From NCBI GenBank assembly GCA_903819815.1, contig CAIJFC010000234.1:1-8443 (forward strand): a DNA stretch of 8,443 bases, read 5' to 3'. Every line of letters starts with the position of its first letter. Position 1 is the first letter of the stretch. The notes below the pieces were generated by a model. It searched no databases and was not told where the DNA came from. It saw only the letters and a program-made list of their open reading frames with translations. This document shows positions 7,215 to 8,443 of the stretch, in pieces. The stretch is from an uncultured Bacteroidota bacterium (GTDB lineage: Bacteria > Bacteroidota > Bacteroidia > Flavobacteriales > Flavobacteriaceae). A program made the translations under genes and the position numbers.

Positions 7215-8063
7215 TTAGTAATCTCCTAAGGTTTCAGGGTTTTGAGCCAATGCTGTTTCTAATTGTTCATCATTTGGCGCTTTTCCATGCCAAGCGTGAC
7301 TGTACATCATGTAATCAACCCCATTCCCCATTTCGGTATGCAATAAAACACAAACCGGTTTTCCATTTCCAGTTCTTGATTTGGCTTCGTGCATTCCAGC
7401 GATAATAGCTTCAATGTTATTCCCTTCTTTAATTTCTAATACGTCCCAATCGAACGATTCAAATTTGGCGCGAATACTTCCCATTGGTAAAACCTCATCG
7501 GTAGATCCGTCAATTTGTTTGCCGTTAAGGTCGATTGTAGCAATTAAATTGTCCACTTTATAAGCAGAGGCATACATAATGGCTTCCCAGTTTTGACCTT
7601 CTTGCAATTCCCCATCGCCATGTAAAGTATAAACTAGGTTTTTATCACCGTTTAGTTTTTTTGATAAAGCTGCACCAATTCCAACAGATAAACCTTGACC
7701 TAATGAACCCGATGCCATTCTAATCCCTGGTAAATTATCATGAGTAGTTGGATGTCCTTGTAATCTGGAATTTATTTTTCTGAAAGTGGCTAATTCAGCA
7801 ACAGGAAAATAACCACTTCTGGCTAAAACGCTGTAAAAAACAGGTGAAATATGACCATTGGAAAGGAAGAAAAGATCTTCGCCAATTCCGTCCATATTGA
7901 AAGTATCTTTTCTGTTCATGATACTTTGGTACAAGGCTACGATAAATTCGGCGCAACCTAAAGAACCCCCAGGATGACCTGAATTTACTGCATGTACCAT
8001 TCGAAGAATGTCTCTTCTAACTTGGATTGTTAAATCGTTTAATTGTTGGGTGTTGGGTATCAT
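7215..8063 (-). CDS. Transketolase N-terminal subunit (thiamine diphosphate-binding half)
   Basis: A complete 282-residue protein, the first half of the split transketolase. It has SGHPGGSLGCAEF (28-40) with H30, FLSNGHISPVFYSVL (66-80) with H71, LQGHPTT with H104, and the cofactor motif from HGDGELQEGQNWEA (148-161, GDG at 149-151) through to TIDLNGKQIDG (177-187, N180), which binds the diphosphate and metal. SHAWHGKAPNDEQLETAL (255-272) closes the domain. The open frame extends upstream to 8165, but I chose the ATG at 8061-8063. The product then begins MIPNTQQLNDLTIQVRRDIL like family members, and a complete -33/-7 promoter (8089-8117) lies inside the extension, so the longer start could not be on that transcript. 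It is the first gene of a three-gene operon; the stop codon is 2 bases from the next ATG. Confidence 0.95.
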   Translation of the reverse strand: MIPNTQQLNDLTIQVRRDILRMVHAVNSGHPGGSLGCAEFIVALYQSIMNRKDTFNMDGIGEDLFFLSNGHISPVFYSVLARSGYFPVAELATFRKINSRLQGHPTTHDNLPGIRMASGSLGQGLSVGIGAALSKKLNGDKNLVYTLHGDGELQEGQNWEAIMYASAYKVDNLIATIDLNGKQIDGSTDEVLPMGSIRAKFESFDWDVLEIKEGNNIEAIIAGMHEAKSRTGNGKPVCVLLHTEMGNGVDYMMYSHAWHGKAPNDEQLETALAQNPETLGDY

Positions 8064-8088
8064 TGTGTGAGTTATAGTTAAACTGATG

Positions 8089-8117
8089 CAAAGATACTCA
8101 GATAAGTTGGTTGGCAA
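8089..8117 (-). promoter_or_regulatory. Bacteroidetes-type -33/-7 promoter of the transketolase operon
   Basis: On the minus strand: TTG (8115-8117), an 18-base spacer, then TATCTTTG (8089-8096), matching TTG-N17-23-TAnnTTTG. The -7 box ends 25 bases before the chosen ATG, giving a short leader of roughly 18-21 bases. It is the only promoter in the window with both halves at correct spacing, and it decides the start of the transketolase N-half. Confidence 0.7.
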
Positions 8118-8123
8118 GATTCT

Positions 8124-8151
8124 AAAAATAAAAAATCCTAACAAAGTAGGA
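8124..8151 (-). terminator. Candidate minus-strand intrinsic terminator upstream of the transketolase promoter
   Basis: On the minus strand TCCTA, loop CTTTGT, TAGGA (8136-8151) is followed directly by TTTTTTATTTTT. The U-tract is strong and the stem only 5 bases, extendable by A/T pairs around one bulged base. It ends about 7 bases before the -33 element, so it would insulate the operon from any transcript entering from the right. Confidence 0.5.
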
Positions 8152-8157
8152 CATTTT

Positions 8158-8182
8158 ATTAACAATTATATAATTAACAATT
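8158..8182. repeat. Short direct repeat, two copies of ATTAACAATT
   Basis: ATTAACAATT occurs at 8158-8167 and 8173-8182, 15 bases apart in start position, and the palindrome AATTATATAATT (8164-8175) overlaps the first copy. In DNA this AT-rich chance is a real explanation; a regulator-binding site is possible but unsupported. Confidence 0.3.
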
Positions 8183-8211
8183 TTAGAAAAACTAAAATTT
8201 AATCCCCAAAA

Positions 8212-8346
8212 TTTTGCGTGAGTGATGGAAATGGAAATCCTGTTGCGCAACATAGTGGAGCAAGAGATTGAAATGAACAGCACGACCGAGTTTAAATAGG
8301 ATTTTGATATTCTCTTGAACGTTCTAAACGAGGGCACGCCCAAAAA
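8212..8346 (+). ncRNA. Putative structured RNA element (recurrent flavobacterial intergenic type, possibly Flavo-1)
   Basis: GCGTG (8216-8220) pairs with CACGC (8335-8339), with TTTT/AAAA outside it, closing a domain of about 120 bases. Inside are TGTT-GCGC-AACA (8241-8252), a hairpin with a 4-base loop, and CC-GA-GTTTA (8286-8294) pairing with TAAAC-GA-GG (8325-8333) through tandem G-A mismatches. Within that arm AGGAT (8298-8302) pairs with ATTCT (8309-8313) using one G-U pair. Joining regions are purine-rich (GAGTGATGGAAATGGAAAT, GGAGCAAGAGATTGAAATG) on the plus strand, and the G-A mismatches only make sense on that strand. From memory, sequences with GTGAGxGATGGAA, a hairpin, ATAGxGG, AGCxCGACC and GGGCxCGCC recur between genes in Flavobacteriaceae; I suspect the Flavo-1 RNA family but cannot confirm the name. 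No clear own promoter or terminator is seen. Confidence 0.5.
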
Positions 8347-8411
8347 CTATCAAAACTTGAAATTCATGTTAATTTATTTGGTATTTCCCCACTCGTAAAA
8401 TACAATTCTCT

Positions 8412-8419
8412 TATATTTG
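8412..8419 (+). promoter_or_regulatory. Candidate -7 box for a plus-strand gene leaving the window
   Basis: TATATTTG matches TAnnTTTG and ends 19 bases before an ATG at 8439. No TTG at the -33 spacing is visible. The placement copies that of the other start sites in this window. Confidence 0.45.
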
Positions 8420-8438
8420 CTGACTGAAAAAAGCCATT

Positions 8439-8443
8439 ATGAA
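8439..8443 (+). CDS. Possible first bases of a plus-strand gene (cut off by window)
   Basis: Only ATGAA is present, so nothing can be said about the product. The call rests on position: an ATG 19 bases after a TAnnTTTG box, at the end of an intergenic region that has no other gene on its right side. If real, the structured element at 8212-8346 lies upstream of this gene on the same strand. Confidence 0.35.

Larger units (their letters stand above)
8064..8438. other. 375-base intergenic region
   Basis: No gene is supported here. In order from the left it holds the transketolase leader and promoter, a minus-strand terminator, an AT-rich repeat stretch, the putative structured RNA, and about 90 bases leading to a plus-strand -7 box. 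The short minus-strand open frame over 8122-8343 is antisense to the RNA-like element and is rejected as a gene. Confidence 0.75.

Noticed and set aside
8122..8343. Minus-strand open frame of 73 codons in the right-hand intergenic region
   Set aside because: It is antisense to the RNA-like element, overlaps the transketolase upstream region, and its translation has no recognisable domain, signal or family resemblance.
8381..8403. GTATTT/AAATAC inverted repeat as a terminator for the putative RNA
   Set aside because: Six A/T-dominated pairs around an 11-base loop with no following T-run are too weak to call.
1..8443. Mobile elements, CRISPR arrays, toxin-antitoxin or defence genes
   Set aside because: No transposase or integrase motifs, terminal repeats, regularly spaced repeats or defence-type domains were found on either strand; the helicase is a complete housekeeping UvrD/PcrA without a fused nuclease.

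Overview
The window looks like chromosome of a member of the Flavobacteriaceae, most likely Flavobacterium or a close relative. The evidence is low GC, secreted proteins whose signal peptides end in FSQ, a C-terminal type IX secretion (T9SS) sorting domain, a transketolase split into two genes, and start sites preceded by the Bacteroidetes -7 box TAnnTTTG rather than by Shine-Dalgarno sequences. I see no insertion sequence, phage gene, CRISPR array, tRNA or rRNA.

Layout: (1) At positions 1-2702 (minus) a UvrD/PcrA-type DNA helicase is followed after 50 bases by a YciO-type Sua5/YrdC protein that runs off the left edge. (2) At 2801-4919 (minus) a secreted peptide:N-glycosidase F-like protein with a T9SS tail lies 16 bases upstream of a YfcA-type TSUP permease, probably as one transcript ending at a hairpin near 2767-2789. 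(3) At 5049-5570 (plus) a small membrane-anchored protein of unknown function is transcribed divergently from the glycosidase; it shares a near-perfect bidirectional terminator (5574-5603) with the convergent transketolase operon. (4) At 5624-8063 (minus) an operon encodes the transketolase N-terminal half, an AT-rich secreted hypothetical protein, and the transketolase C-terminal half, with 2-base and overlapping junctions. It is driven by the best promoter in the window (TTG, 18 bases, TATCTTTG at 8089-8117). (5) The 375-base gap 8064-8438 holds that promoter, a minus-strand terminator just upstream of it, and a purine-rich plus-strand element (about 8212-8346) closed by GCGTG/CACGC that looks like a structured RNA. 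A TAnnTTTG box at 8412-8419 then leads to an ATG at 8439, probably the first bases of a plus-strand gene.

Most genes are housekeeping: DNA repair, pentose phosphate metabolism and an ancient nucleotide/tRNA-related fold. The points worth a second look are the PNGase F-like exported enzyme with conserved catalytic residues but a missing disulfide, the low-GC secreted protein wedged between the two halves of one enzyme, and the putative structured RNA. I did not find convincing evidence of a wholly new multi-gene system. All functional calls come from reading motifs by eye; no search was run.
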